Program-made: the position numbers and the translations under genes
The notes under the pieces: model-generated
Seen by the model: only the letters and a program-made list of their open reading frames with translations
Told to the model about the DNA's origin: nothing
The model's database searches: none
Shown here: piece by piece, positions 17,581 through 25,893 of the stretch
How positions within the stretch are numbered: position 1 is the first letter of the stretch
Layout: each line of letters starts with the position of its first letter
Assembly (NCBI GenBank): GCA_002787235.1
Contig: PCWG01000015.1
Coordinates: 152,393 to 216,392 of the forward strand
Origin: Nitrospinae bacterium CG11_big_fil_rev_8_21_14_0_20_45_15
Lineage (GTDB): Bacteria > Nitrospinota > Nitrospinia > Nitrospinales > VA-1
DNA length: 64,000 nucleotides
Reading direction: 5' to 3'

Positions 17581-18171
17581 TCATTTTATTATAAATTGCG
17601 TGAAGAAAACATCATTGATCGTTCCCGTTCCGCTCAGTAGCAACGCATTGGAAGCTGTCAAAATTTCCCTTTTGATCCGTTCCTTGGCTTCCGACTTGTT
17701 TTCGAGTAAATCCTTGGGTGTTTTTCGCTTTAGAATAAGGTAAATATTTTTCCTTATCAAGGCCTGCACCTTGGAAATCTCTTTATACATCGTCGCATTA
17801 CTCAATCTCAAATTGGGTGTGACCGAAATGAATTTCCCGGTTTCTTTGCCATTCTCACGCAAGGGCAGAAAAAAGTTCCGAAATTTGAAGATGTAAATTT
17901 TCTCAACCGCCTCTGCAGGTTCCTCCTCTACAACCGGTTTCTCAACCTCTTCAGCGGCTGGAGCCTCTGCGGGTTTTTCTTCCATCAAAAAAAAGTAAAC
18001 TCCCGCCCCTACCCCCACAAGCAAAACGAGCAAAACGGCCAAAGTGATCATCGTCGCTTTTTTGCTGGAAAATAATTTTCCAACAATCCCCTTCTCTGCC
18101 GTTTCCTGGGCATCCGCTTCACTGAGCAGTCGTTCCAGCTCTGCCGCTTCATCGCGATTATCTTCTGCCAT
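17581..18171 (-). CDS. fliL: FliL-type flagellar basal body-associated protein
   Basis: A 196-residue single-pass membrane protein. It has a charged N-terminus, a membrane helix at about 40-63, a Pro/Glu-rich linker (EEKPAEAPAAEEVEKPVVEE) and a periplasmic FliL domain ending in NDVFFTQFIIK, the usual FliL C-terminal signature. FliL surrounds the stator and supports motor torque. AGGA lies six bases before the ATG. It follows tsaD by 59 bases and heads the flagellar part of the minus-strand run, unlike the common fliL-fliM-fliN arrangement; fliM and fliN are not in the window. Confidence 0.85.
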   Translation of the reverse strand: MAEDNRDEAAELERLLSEADAQETAEKGIVGKLFSSKKATMITLAVLLVLLVGVGAGVYFFLMEEKPAEAPAAEEVEKPVVEEEPAEAVEKIYIFKFRNFFLPLRENGKETGKFISVTPNLRLSNATMYKEISKVQALIRKNIYLILKRKTPKDLLENKSEAKERIKREILTASNALLLSGTGTINDVFFTQFIIK

Positions 18172-18230
18172 CTCTTATCCTATAATAGAACAACGCTTTA
18201 AGCCTGCCTATTCTGAGAAGCGGAAGCCGG

Positions 18231-19241
18231 TCAAAGTGCTAATGACGCCAAAGCATCCAGTTCAAATGCATTTTTAAGATCTACAGGTTCTTCCTTGTAT
18301 CGATGATAACCCGCAATCGCAATCATAGCGGCATTATCCGTACAAAATACCGGTTTTGGAAAGCACACATCGATCGAGTGTCTTTTTAATTCATTTTCAG
18401 CGTGTTGCCTCAACGCACTGTTCGCCGCCACGCCCCCTGTTATCACTGCACGACAGGCTCTTTCCTGCTTACAGGCAGAAAGTAACTTTGCAACCAGGAC
18501 ATCCACAACGGCTGTTTGGAAACAGGCGGCAATATCTGCATCGGACAACTTCAGCCCTTTTTCGTTCTGGCGGGTTTGCAAAAAGTTTTTAACTGAGGTT
18601 TTCAAACCACTGAAACTAAAGTCGAGAGAACCCTTTTGAAGAAAGGAACGTGGAAAAGGATGCGCCGTCGAATCACCCGACCGGGCAAGCTTTTCAATCA
18701 CAGGTCCGCCCGGATATGGCAAACCCATCATTTTTGCCACTTTGTCAAAACACTCACCGGCGGCATCATCCCGGGTTTGACCCAGAAGTTTATAATGTCC
18801 AAAACCGTCCACTCGATACAGGTCAGTATGCCCACCCGAAACGCTCAGCGCAATGTAAGGAAAGGCAATGGCTTCCTGTAAAAAAATAGCGGTCAAATGA
18901 CCCTCAAGATGGTTGATACCTATCACCGGCTTCTTTAAAGCGTAAGCCAATCCTTTAGCGAAGTTCAACCCCACTAACAAAGAACCCGCCAATCCCGGTC
19001 CTTGCGTCACAGCAATCAAATCAACTTCTGAAAGCTTTATATTCGCTTCCACAACAGCGGAGTAAACCACCGAATGAATATGATCGATATGCGCCCGCCC
19101 TGCAAGTTCAGGCACCACACCGCCATAACGGGAATGGATTTCGCTTTGCCCCGCGATCACATTGGACAAAATATGCTCGCCATCTTTCACGACAGAGGCG
19201 GCAGTCTCATCGCAGGAAGTCTCAATACCCAATACATACAT
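18231..19241 (-). CDS. tsaD: tRNA N6-adenosine threonylcarbamoyltransferase TsaD
   Basis: A 336-residue ASKHA-fold enzyme that, with TsaB and TsaE, transfers threonylcarbamoyl from TC-AMP to A37 of ANN-decoding tRNAs (t6A). The N-terminus VLGIETSCDETAAS is diagnostic, the metal-binding pair is HLEGH (residues 111-115), and SGGHTDLY, GLKTSVKNF and FCTDNAAMIA are conserved. Length equals E. coli TsaD (337). No strong ribosome site precedes the ATG (AGG at 11 bases). It lies 31 bases after ctpA. TsaB and TsaE are not in the window. Confidence 0.96.
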   Translation of the reverse strand: MYVLGIETSCDETAASVVKDGEHILSNVIAGQSEIHSRYGGVVPELAGRAHIDHIHSVVYSAVVEANIKLSEVDLIAVTQGPGLAGSLLVGLNFAKGLAYALKKPVIGINHLEGHLTAIFLQEAIAFPYIALSVSGGHTDLYRVDGFGHYKLLGQTRDDAAGECFDKVAKMMGLPYPGGPVIEKLARSGDSTAHPFPRSFLQKGSLDFSFSGLKTSVKNFLQTRQNEKGLKLSDADIAACFQTAVVDVLVAKLLSACKQERACRAVITGGVAANSALRQHAENELKRHSIDVCFPKPVFCTDNAAMIAIAGYHRYKEEPVDLKNAFELDALASLAL

Positions 19242-19272
19242 ATATATATGAACCTGTGAGGAATGATTTTAT

Positions 19273-20727
19273 TTATTGTTGATTGAAGCTGACTTTCGCA
19301 CCGCCTTCATATTCCGATTCAACGGTTTTCTTGATCGTATTTTTCATAATGCCCCAACTCTTCAACAAAAACACGGCATGCCGCAATTGTGAATCTTTCT
19401 TCAATTCCAATCGCAATTCCTCGTGACCTTTTTCTATTTCTGCCTGTTCCTGAGCTTCTTCTACAGCTTGATCGCCGTCAATACTGCTTTTGCCCTTGAG
19501 GTGTTTTTTTAAATCTTTTTCACGGAGAAAGCGTCGAATTTTTTCCTTCTCAACGCTGTCCTCTTTATCTTTATTGTCTTTTGCCGCATCTTCTTGAGGA
19601 ATCGGATCTTGCTCAACAATAATATCGGGAACAATCCCATTTTCCTGAATGACTCGACCACTGGGTGTGTAATAGCGCGCTGTCGTCAAACGCAATGCAG
19701 ATTGATCGCTCAAAGGGATAATGGTTTGCACCGAACCTTTGCCGAAGGTTTTTGTACCCAAAATCACCGCTCGCCCTAAATCCTGCAAGGCACCGGAAAC
19801 AATTTCAGACGCACTGGCACTGCCACCGTTTACAAGTATCACCATAGGAAATGTGACACGTTTGATGTCTTCGCGAGTAGTGAATCTCATATTTTGTTCG
19901 TCACTTCTACCTTTTGTGTAGACGATCAGATTTTCACCCTCCAAAAATCGGTCAGAAACCTCGACGGCTTGATTGAGCAATCCACCAGGATTGTTTCTCA
20001 AATCCAAAATCAACTTGCTGATACCTTTTTCTTCAAGATATGCCAAAGCTTTGTCCAAATCACCCGAAGTGGTTTTTGTAAAGCTTCTGATACTGATGTA
20101 GCCAACAGAATCTTCATAAATCTTATGCTTTACGCTTTGTACGCTGATGATATCCCGAACAATCGTCACATCGAACGGAGCTTCAACAGATTCTCGATAT
20201 ATAGTGATTGTAATGGGCTTGCCCCGTTCACCCCGCATATGAGTGACCGCTTCTGTGAGGGTCATATCCAGAGTAGACTCTCCCTCAATCTTGATGATCT
20301 TGTCGCCTGCCAGAACACCCTCTTTCCAGGCAGGTGTGTCTTCAATAGGAGACACGACCGTTAAAACACCACCGCGCATACTGATTTCGATGCCCAAACC
20401 ACCAAACTTGCCAGAAGTTTCAACCTGCATTGCCTTAAAAGATTCCGCATTTAAGTAAGAGGAATGGGGATCCAGAGTTTTGACCATGCCGCGGATCGCT
20501 CCTTCGATCAAGCTCTTTGGGTCAACATCTTCTACATAGTTGCTCTCGACCAAAGAGAGGATTTCAGAGAAAATTTTCAACTGTTCATAGGTACTGGTAC
20601 GTGGAGCACCCTCCTCAGACGAGCTTTCCTTGGCCACAACCCCTGTAACGGGTGCCAGAATAACCACCAATGTGAGACAGAAGGCTCCGATGACCCTGCT
20701 AAGATTGAGTTTTGCTTTTGAGTTCAA
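19273..20727 (-). CDS. ctpA: C-terminal processing peptidase (S41 family, CtpA)
   Basis: A 484-residue periplasmic serine protease. After a signal peptide (AFCLTLVVILAPVTGVVA) comes a PDZ domain at about 105-185 (FGGLGIEISM), then the S41 domain: LDLRNNPGGLL, catalytic Ser in GGSASASEI and Lys in GTKTFGKGSVQ, followed by LTTARYYTPSGR. The C-terminal 90 residues are charged, coiled-coil-like and beyond the usual family end. The start is TTG at 20727, backed by GGAG seven bases upstream. It follows envC closely; ftsEX-envC-ctpA is a recurrent cluster controlling septal peptidoglycan hydrolysis. Confidence 0.94.
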   Translation of the reverse strand: MNSKAKLNLSRVIGAFCLTLVVILAPVTGVVAKESSSEEGAPRTSTYEQLKIFSEILSLVESNYVEDVDPKSLIEGAIRGMVKTLDPHSSYLNAESFKAMQVETSGKFGGLGIEISMRGGVLTVVSPIEDTPAWKEGVLAGDKIIKIEGESTLDMTLTEAVTHMRGERGKPITITIYRESVEAPFDVTIVRDIISVQSVKHKIYEDSVGYISIRSFTKTTSGDLDKALAYLEEKGISKLILDLRNNPGGLLNQAVEVSDRFLEGENLIVYTKGRSDEQNMRFTTREDIKRVTFPMVILVNGGSASASEIVSGALQDLGRAVILGTKTFGKGSVQTIIPLSDQSALRLTTARYYTPSGRVIQENGIVPDIIVEQDPIPQEDAAKDNKDKEDSVEKEKIRRFLREKDLKKHLKGKSSIDGDQAVEEAQEQAEIEKGHEELRLELKKDSQLRHAVFLLKSWGIMKNTIKKTVESEYEGGAKVSFNQQ

Positions 20728-20748
20728 GGTTATTCTCCAAAATTACGA

Positions 20749-21930
20749 TTATTTTTGTGCAAGTTTAAACCATTGTGTGGGTTCCACTGGTTTTCCGTCA
20801 CGTCTGATTTCCAAATAAAGAGAAACTCCATCCAAAGAACCGGTGTCCCCAGCTTTTCCTATGATTTGGCGAGACTGAACGGAGCGCCCCACTTGTGTAA
20901 CAATTTCGTCTAAATGTCCATACAGAGAATGATGCTTCTCGCCGTGCCCAAGGATGACCATATTGCCATACCCTTCAAGAAAATCTGCAAACAATACTTT
21001 TCCTGCGGATATAGCGCGTACAGGCTCACCTTTTTGAGCTCTTATATTGATACCATTATAAACAATCAATGCCCCGAATTTCTTTTGTCTGAAGGTTCCA
21101 AATTTATTAAGAATCTCGCCCGTCACAGGAAGCACCAATCTTCCCTTTTTATCAGATATGTCCAGTCCTTTTCCAAGGCTTAACTTCAATTGCATTCCCG
21201 ATATCAGGGTATTCAATCTATCTGAACTCGCAATCAATTCTTTGCGCGCCTGTAGATAAAGGTTCTTTTCAGCTTTTAATTTCGTCAGGAAGTCAGATTT
21301 TGAGTGTTTTCGAGATTTGATTTCTTCCTGTTTTTCGAGGGCGTTTTTTTCCAACCGGATCAACTTGGCGCGTGCCCTCTCTACAGCCGTTTCCTCAGCC
21401 CTGAGCGACTGCAATTGGTCTTTATACTCCTTAAAAAGCTCTGAATCGTATTTTCCTATGGACTCAAGATAAGTCCTTTGACGTATCAAATCACTAAAAT
21501 TACTGGCTGAAAACATCAATTTGAGAGGGAACAACCCCCCTTCTTTATAGATCGCTCGAACTCTTTTGGAAACAGCGCGATTCAAATTACTCAAACTTTC
21601 ACGACCCCTTGCCGATTTGGCCTTTAAAGCGACGATCTTTTTCCGGTTGGCTTCCATGTTCCACTGATAGATTTTCAACTCACGTTCTCTCAACTTGAGC
21701 TGATCGTCAAGCCCTCGCAACGTTTTTAAAACCGACTGTGTTTTGACTCCCACGCTTGACAACGATTTTTCCTGCTTCTCAAGACGCTCTTTGATGCGCT
21801 CTAACTCTTTCTTATCCGTTTCTATTAGAGAGTTGAGTTCGCTCTCCTCGTCTGCAAGAGCCCCAAGCGGTACCCAAAAAATTCCCGCGATCACACTCAT
21901 ACATATAAATGCTATCAGGTGTCGAATCAT
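20749..21930 (-). CDS. envC: EnvC-type murein hydrolase activator (degenerate LytM)
   Basis: A 393-residue periplasmic protein with a signal peptide (to about ALADEE), a long coiled coil (about 28-265) and a C-terminal LytM/M23 domain (about 275-390). The M23 zinc motif is broken: the first ligand position reads NGINIRA rather than HxGxD, and the last histidine pair is replaced (VSLYLEIR), although SLYGHLDE remains. That matches E. coli EnvC, an activator of amidases rather than an enzyme. FtsEX is thought to pull on the coiled coil to open it. Its ATG overlaps the ftsX stop (ATGA). Confidence 0.9.
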   Translation of the reverse strand: MIRHLIAFICMSVIAGIFWVPLGALADEESELNSLIETDKKELERIKERLEKQEKSLSSVGVKTQSVLKTLRGLDDQLKLRERELKIYQWNMEANRKKIVALKAKSARGRESLSNLNRAVSKRVRAIYKEGGLFPLKLMFSASNFSDLIRQRTYLESIGKYDSELFKEYKDQLQSLRAEETAVERARAKLIRLEKNALEKQEEIKSRKHSKSDFLTKLKAEKNLYLQARKELIASSDRLNTLISGMQLKLSLGKGLDISDKKGRLVLPVTGEILNKFGTFRQKKFGALIVYNGINIRAQKGEPVRAISAGKVLFADFLEGYGNMVILGHGEKHHSLYGHLDEIVTQVGRSVQSRQIIGKAGDTGSLDGVSLYLEIRRDGKPVEPTQWFKLAQK

Positions 21931-22841
21931 TTTTGTTTGATAGAAATGAATTGCCCTACAGAAAGCATGCTTCCCAACCAGCCCACCAGAGCACTCAACA
22001 AAACGATTCCCCAGGCATACGCCGGAGGCAAATAATCGAAGCGCAATCCAAAAAGCGCAGATGCCAGATCTTCTCCAAATTGAGCATCCACGTAAAGTTG
22101 AAAACCTTTGACAAAACCCAGCGCAATGGTAGAACCCAATATTCCCTGCACCGCACCTTCCAGTAAAAATGGCAGTTTGATGAACAGGGGCGTCGCCCCG
22201 ATCATCAACATCAATTCGATTTCACTTTGCTTTGAGTAAATAGAGAGTTCGATCGTATTGGACAAAATCAACACCAGTCCCAAAGTCAACAACCCCCCCG
22301 CCGAAACAAGAAAAACCTGGAGGAATAACATGAAACCTTTAAAACGAGAGATCCACTGTTCCCCAAAATCGACGGCTTCCACTCCTTCCAATTTTGCAAA
22401 CTTACCGGCAATTTCTTTCAATTTCTCAACCGAATCTGAGACAGGCTTCAACTTCAAATCATAGGATGCTGGCAGAGGATTGCTTTCCAACTCCATCAAA
22501 ACAGGAAGCTTGTCTGAAAAATTTTCCTTAAACTCCTCCCAGGCAGATTCTCTGGAAAAACTCTTGATACTCTCCAGTTCGGGAAGTTTCCGTGCCAATT
22601 CCTCAATGTCCAAACTCTGTTCTTCAGTTATAGAATCTTCCAAATAAACGATGACGCGAACCTGATCATCCAGTTTCTCAAGAATACCACTTAAACTTAC
22701 ATAAAAACAAAGGAAAAGTCCGAGTATTGAGAACGCAACAGAGCTTGTCGCTATTGAGACAAAAAACACCTTTTTACTGGCACGAATGTTCCCATAGGTC
22801 GTCAATACCACGTTGATTGCGAAGTGCAGATAAGCTTTCAA
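21927..22841 (-). CDS. ftsX: cell division protein FtsX
   Basis: A 304-residue inner-membrane protein with four membrane helices (about 25-50, 180-205, 220-250 and 275-300) and a periplasmic domain between the first two (VRVIVYLEDSITEEQ to WISRFKG), as in FtsX. With FtsE it forms an ABC-type transducer that controls septal murein hydrolysis through EnvC. It starts at TTG, overlapping the ftsE TGA as TTGA, and overlaps envC at its end, so the three genes are translationally coupled. Confidence 0.92.
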   Translation of the reverse strand: MKAYLHFAINVVLTTYGNIRASKKVFFVSIATSSVAFSILGLFLCFYVSLSGILEKLDDQVRVIVYLEDSITEEQSLDIEELARKLPELESIKSFSRESAWEEFKENFSDKLPVLMELESNPLPASYDLKLKPVSDSVEKLKEIAGKFAKLEGVEAVDFGEQWISRFKGFMLFLQVFLVSAGGLLTLGLVLILSNTIELSIYSKQSEIELMLMIGATPLFIKLPFLLEGAVQGILGSTIALGFVKGFQLYVDAQFGEDLASALFGLRFDYLPPAYAWGIVLLSALVGWLGSMLSVGQFISIKQK

Positions 22842-23494
22842 GGCTGAACCCGTTTCCCTCTATGGAGCATGATAACGGGATGTTTTCCCGAGCGAATCAT
22901 TTCCTGATTATGTGTTGCAAACACAATGGTGACTCCCAGCGATTGGGCCTTTTCAAAAAGCTTCAATATTTCCACAGAAATTTCAGGGTCCAGATTTCCT
23001 GTGGGTTCGTCAGCCAGAATCAGTTGAGGGTCATTGACCAAAGCCCGGGCAATCGCGGCACGCTGTTGCTCGCCCCCTGACAATTGCAAAGGGAAGGAAT
23101 CTTTTTTATGCGTCAATCCAACATTCTTCAAAGTTTCCCATGTTCTTTTGCGAACCGTTTTCTGGGGAATTCCGAGAATCTCCTGAGCAAAAGCAATGTT
23201 CTCAAACACCGTTTTGTTTGGCAGTAATCTATAATCCTGGAAAACAAACCCGATCTGTCGGCGGTGCGCGTAAATTTTGTTGGCGGGTATTTTCGAGATG
23301 TTTACTCCATTGATCAATATCTGACCACTGTCTATATTTTCCCAACGAAACAAAATTTTGAGTAAAGTCGTCTTGCCCGCACCGCTCGGTCCGGTTAGAA
23401 ATACGAACTCACCGCGCTTAACGTTTAAAGATACGTTGTCAAGAGCGGGACTCGATGAACCATAGACTTTGTGCGCATTAAAAACCTGAATCAT
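22838..23494 (-). CDS. ftsE: cell division ATP-binding protein FtsE
   Basis: A 218-residue ABC ATPase. Walker A is GPSGAGKTT (residues 35-43), the Q-loop is GFVFQDYRLLPN, the signature is LSGGEQQR, Walker B is LILADEPTGNLD, and the switch His is in FATHNQEM. DYRLLPN is typical of FtsE rather than other ABC proteins. It is the first gene of the ftsE-ftsX-envC-ctpA-tsaD-fliL minus-strand run. No strong ribosome site is seen at the ATG. Confidence 0.95.
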   Translation of the reverse strand: MIQVFNAHKVYGSSSPALDNVSLNVKRGEFVFLTGPSGAGKTTLLKILFRWENIDSGQILINGVNISKIPANKIYAHRRQIGFVFQDYRLLPNKTVFENIAFAQEILGIPQKTVRKRTWETLKNVGLTHKKDSFPLQLSGGEQQRAAIARALVNDPQLILADEPTGNLDPEISVEILKLFEKAQSLGVTIVFATHNQEMIRSGKHPVIMLHRGKRVQP

Positions 23495-23622
23495 TGCGTT
23501 GGCCAGGATATTCGCAGGTAGATACTCAAGGAAGCGAGGATAATTGTGGAAAAATTCAAACTTTGCCTAACGTGAAAGCCATCCTCCACATTGGCCTCAT
23601 GATGCATAGAGTGGTGCCTTTT

Positions 23623-24264
23623 TTACGGGGACTCTGAATTAACATTCTCAGAGTGGCTTTCTAGATCGTCCATGAGGATAAAATCACTCTCATTAAAGTC
23701 ATCGGTCAGATATTCCTCAGAAATCACAGACATGGTCCCGGGTCCGTAAAAATCCAAAATCTGATTTTCAGTCAACATTTCGAAGTTTAAAAAAGTCTTC
23801 ACAACCAAACGTTCATTTTCAAGCACATAAGCAAACACCCCTACCGGGCAGGTCAGATAACCTTCATGCTCACCAAATGTTAAAAGAGCGTCCGCCATGT
23901 AACCATCGAGGGCCAGAATACAATTTTCCTGAGTATCGGTTCGCAAACTGAATCTTTCCAAGCAATGGGATGTATAAAACACCTGGGAATGTACAAAGGA
24001 TTGATACAAACTTCCCTTGTCAGTTGACTCAACTCGTGCGGGGGATATGAGAGACCGGAAACCCCCTTTGTTAAAATCGACAAGGCATAAAACGTCTTTC
24101 CCGAATCTCTTGCTTGCTTTACGGGTAATGTCTTTCAAAAACTTTTGACGTTTGCGCAGAGATATACGCCCCGGCTTGCGGAATTTTTTCTTAAACTCCG
24201 CCTCCAGATATTGCTCTATCTGCGATTTTTTAAAATCGAAATACTTATCCTTCACTTTAATCAA
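23623..24264 (-). CDS. hypothetical protein upstream of ftsE
   Basis: A 213-residue soluble protein I cannot place. The first 60 residues are strongly basic with helices (FKKSQIEQYLEAEFKKKFRKPGRISLRKRQKFLKD), the middle is mixed with SHCLERFSLRTD (about 103-114), and the C-terminus is acidic (DDFNESDFILMDDLESH). There is no signal peptide. It starts at TTG (24264) or a GTG three codons later that has AAAGAG nine bases upstream. It is 128 bases ahead of ftsE on the same strand. The basic start could bind nucleic acid, but that is a guess from composition. Confidence 0.6.
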   Translation of the reverse strand: MIKVKDKYFDFKKSQIEQYLEAEFKKKFRKPGRISLRKRQKFLKDITRKASKRFGKDVLCLVDFNKGGFRSLISPARVESTDKGSLYQSFVHSQVFYTSHCLERFSLRTDTQENCILALDGYMADALLTFGEHEGYLTCPVGVFAYVLENERLVVKTFLNFEMLTENQILDFYGPGTMSVISEEYLTDDFNESDFILMDDLESHSENVNSESP

Positions 24265-24430
24265 CTCTTTATTTATTGTAGAATGTTTGACTTAAAAACT
24301 GTTTATTATTATACCCTACCCGCTATAAAATAGGAATAATAGCTCTTTAATCGAAGAAAAACCTCAATCACGACAAAATATCTGTTGCTCCAACACCGCA
24401 ATTAAAAGATACTTTCCTGAATTCACTCTT

Positions 24431-25150
24431 ATGAACAATACGCTTAAAATATTTGCCGCCCTTTTGCTCGGCACCTTTGTCTTTCATTCGGCCCTGAACT
24501 ACATGCTCGGGAACATTGAAGACTTTGAGACCGTCCGCCTCCCACCCAAGTTACCGAAAAAAGTCGTTCCCGGCAACAGTTATCCTATAATAAAAGTCGA
24601 CGCGACCTCCAAAGATTTTTGGACCTTGCTCGATTTTGCCACGGGTGAAACATTCAACGTGGAAGAACCCGAGCAGGAACTGGATAAAATAAAACAAAAA
24701 AACTGGGACATGGGGTTTCAAAGAACAAAAATAATCACCAACGGTGGAGAGCTGAAAACAGGCGCAGAGGTCGGGGTTATCAACCTTGGACCGGTAGATA
24801 TCGCCTCTGTAACATCAGCCCCTCCAACCGGTTATGTCCAAATGACCAAAAGCTTCGGCAAACTGAGCAACAAGGCCATTTCCGACTGGTATAACTACCG
24901 AACACGTACCCACAATATTGAATCCAACAAAAATGTGTATGTCGTTAAAACACATTCGGGACGTTTTATGAAAATGAAAATTCTGAACTACTATTGCAAA
25001 AATGAGGATGTTGATTGTCGCTCCGTCATGTGCACAAGAGAAGAAGCCGCCTGCCTGTCGATCGCCTACGCCTTCCAATCGGAAGCGGATGGGAAATTCC
25101 TCCCGCCACCCTCTAAAAAGGTTCAACCATCCACCGCGAAAAACAATTGA
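24431..25150 (+). CDS. HmuY-like (haem-binding fold) exported protein
   Basis: A 239-residue protein with an N-terminal hydrophobic export segment (IFAALLLGTFVFHSALNYML). The rest resembles HmuY: KDFWTLLDFATGE, TKIITNGGELKTGAEVGVINLG, ISDWYNYRTRTHNIESNK, NVYVVKTHSGRFMKMKI. HmuY of Porphyromonas is a haemophore-like lipoprotein, and homologues are mostly described from Bacteroidota. No lipobox is seen here. A Cys-rich stretch follows near the C-terminus (CKNEDVDCRSVMCTREEAAC), not a standard HmuY feature. The stop overlaps the start of a SUMF1-domain lipoprotein (TTGA). Haem binding is inferred from family only. Confidence 0.72.
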   Translation: MNNTLKIFAALLLGTFVFHSALNYMLGNIEDFETVRLPPKLPKKVVPGNSYPIIKVDATSKDFWTLLDFATGETFNVEEPEQELDKIKQKNWDMGFQRTKIITNGGELKTGAEVGVINLGPVDIASVTSAPPTGYVQMTKSFGKLSNKAISDWYNYRTRTHNIESNKNVYVVKTHSGRFMKMKILNYYCKNEDVDCRSVMCTREEAACLSIAYAFQSEADGKFLPPPSKKVQPSTAKNN

Positions 25151-25881
25151 AACGACTTCACTACCCCATCATACTCATTCTTTTTTTTGCCTTGTCATGC
25201 ACCACTAAGGAACCCAATGACATGGTGCTGATTCCTTCTGGAACCTTTCAATTCGGTATTGACCCTGAAAAAACCCACGCCTTCTTCAACCTGCCACAAT
25301 CCTCAGGCTCCAATGCTCAACCTATAAAAAACATAACATTAAAGTCATTTTGGATAGATAAGTTTGAAGTAACATATAAAGATTACATACGATTCAAACC
25401 CACTGGCAAATACAAGATCGATTCCATTATGGAACCGGTACGGGGAGTCAACTGGTATGAAGCCGATGCTTACTGCCTTTGGCTTGGGAAACGACTGCCC
25501 ACCGAAGTGGAGTGGGAAAAAGCCGCCCGAGGTACTGACGGCCGCCTCTTCACCTGGGGCAATGATTTTCAACCGGACAATGCCAATCTCGGATCACGGG
25601 TCCTGCCTCCCGACCCATCGACCAAGGACATCAGCCCTTTTAATGTTTTCAATATGAACGGCAATCTGGCCGAATGGACAGCCAGTTGGTACCAAGCCTA
25701 CCCGGACTCAAAATATAAAGATCCCAATTTTGGGAAAAAATTCAAAGTCACACGGGGAGCCGCAATTCGAAAAAGCGACCATGGTTTTATGAAAGAATTT
25801 ACCATGATCCCCTTTCGAAATTTTGCACCCCCGCATTTGCGTTTTTGGGACACTGGCTTCCGTTGCGCAAAATCTATTTAG
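25147..25881 (+). CDS. SUMF1-domain lipoprotein
   Basis: A 244-residue protein starting at TTG that overlaps the HmuY-like stop. The first 18 residues form a lipoprotein signal (IILILFFALSC, lipobox Cys 18). One SUMF1/FGE-type domain follows: NDMVLIPSGTFQFG, KLP-type KRLPTEVEWEKAARG, FNVFNMNGNLAEW, TRGAA and a terminal TGFRCAKS. As in the other SUMF1 protein here, the catalytic cysteine pair of true FGE is absent. Probably anchored to a membrane and working with the HmuY-like protein; the activity is unknown. Confidence 0.8.
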   Translation: MKRLHYPIILILFFALSCTTKEPNDMVLIPSGTFQFGIDPEKTHAFFNLPQSSGSNAQPIKNITLKSFWIDKFEVTYKDYIRFKPTGKYKIDSIMEPVRGVNWYEADAYCLWLGKRLPTEVEWEKAARGTDGRLFTWGNDFQPDNANLGSRVLPPDPSTKDISPFNVFNMNGNLAEWTASWYQAYPDSKYKDPNFGKKFKVTRGAAIRKSDHGFMKEFTMIPFRNFAPPHLRFWDTGFRCAKSI

Positions 25882-25893
25882 ACACACTCTCCC

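Noticed and set aside
9960..25881. The two SUMF1 proteins as true formylglycine-generating enzymes
   Set aside because: Both lack the cysteine pair essential for that activity, and no sulfatase is in the window.
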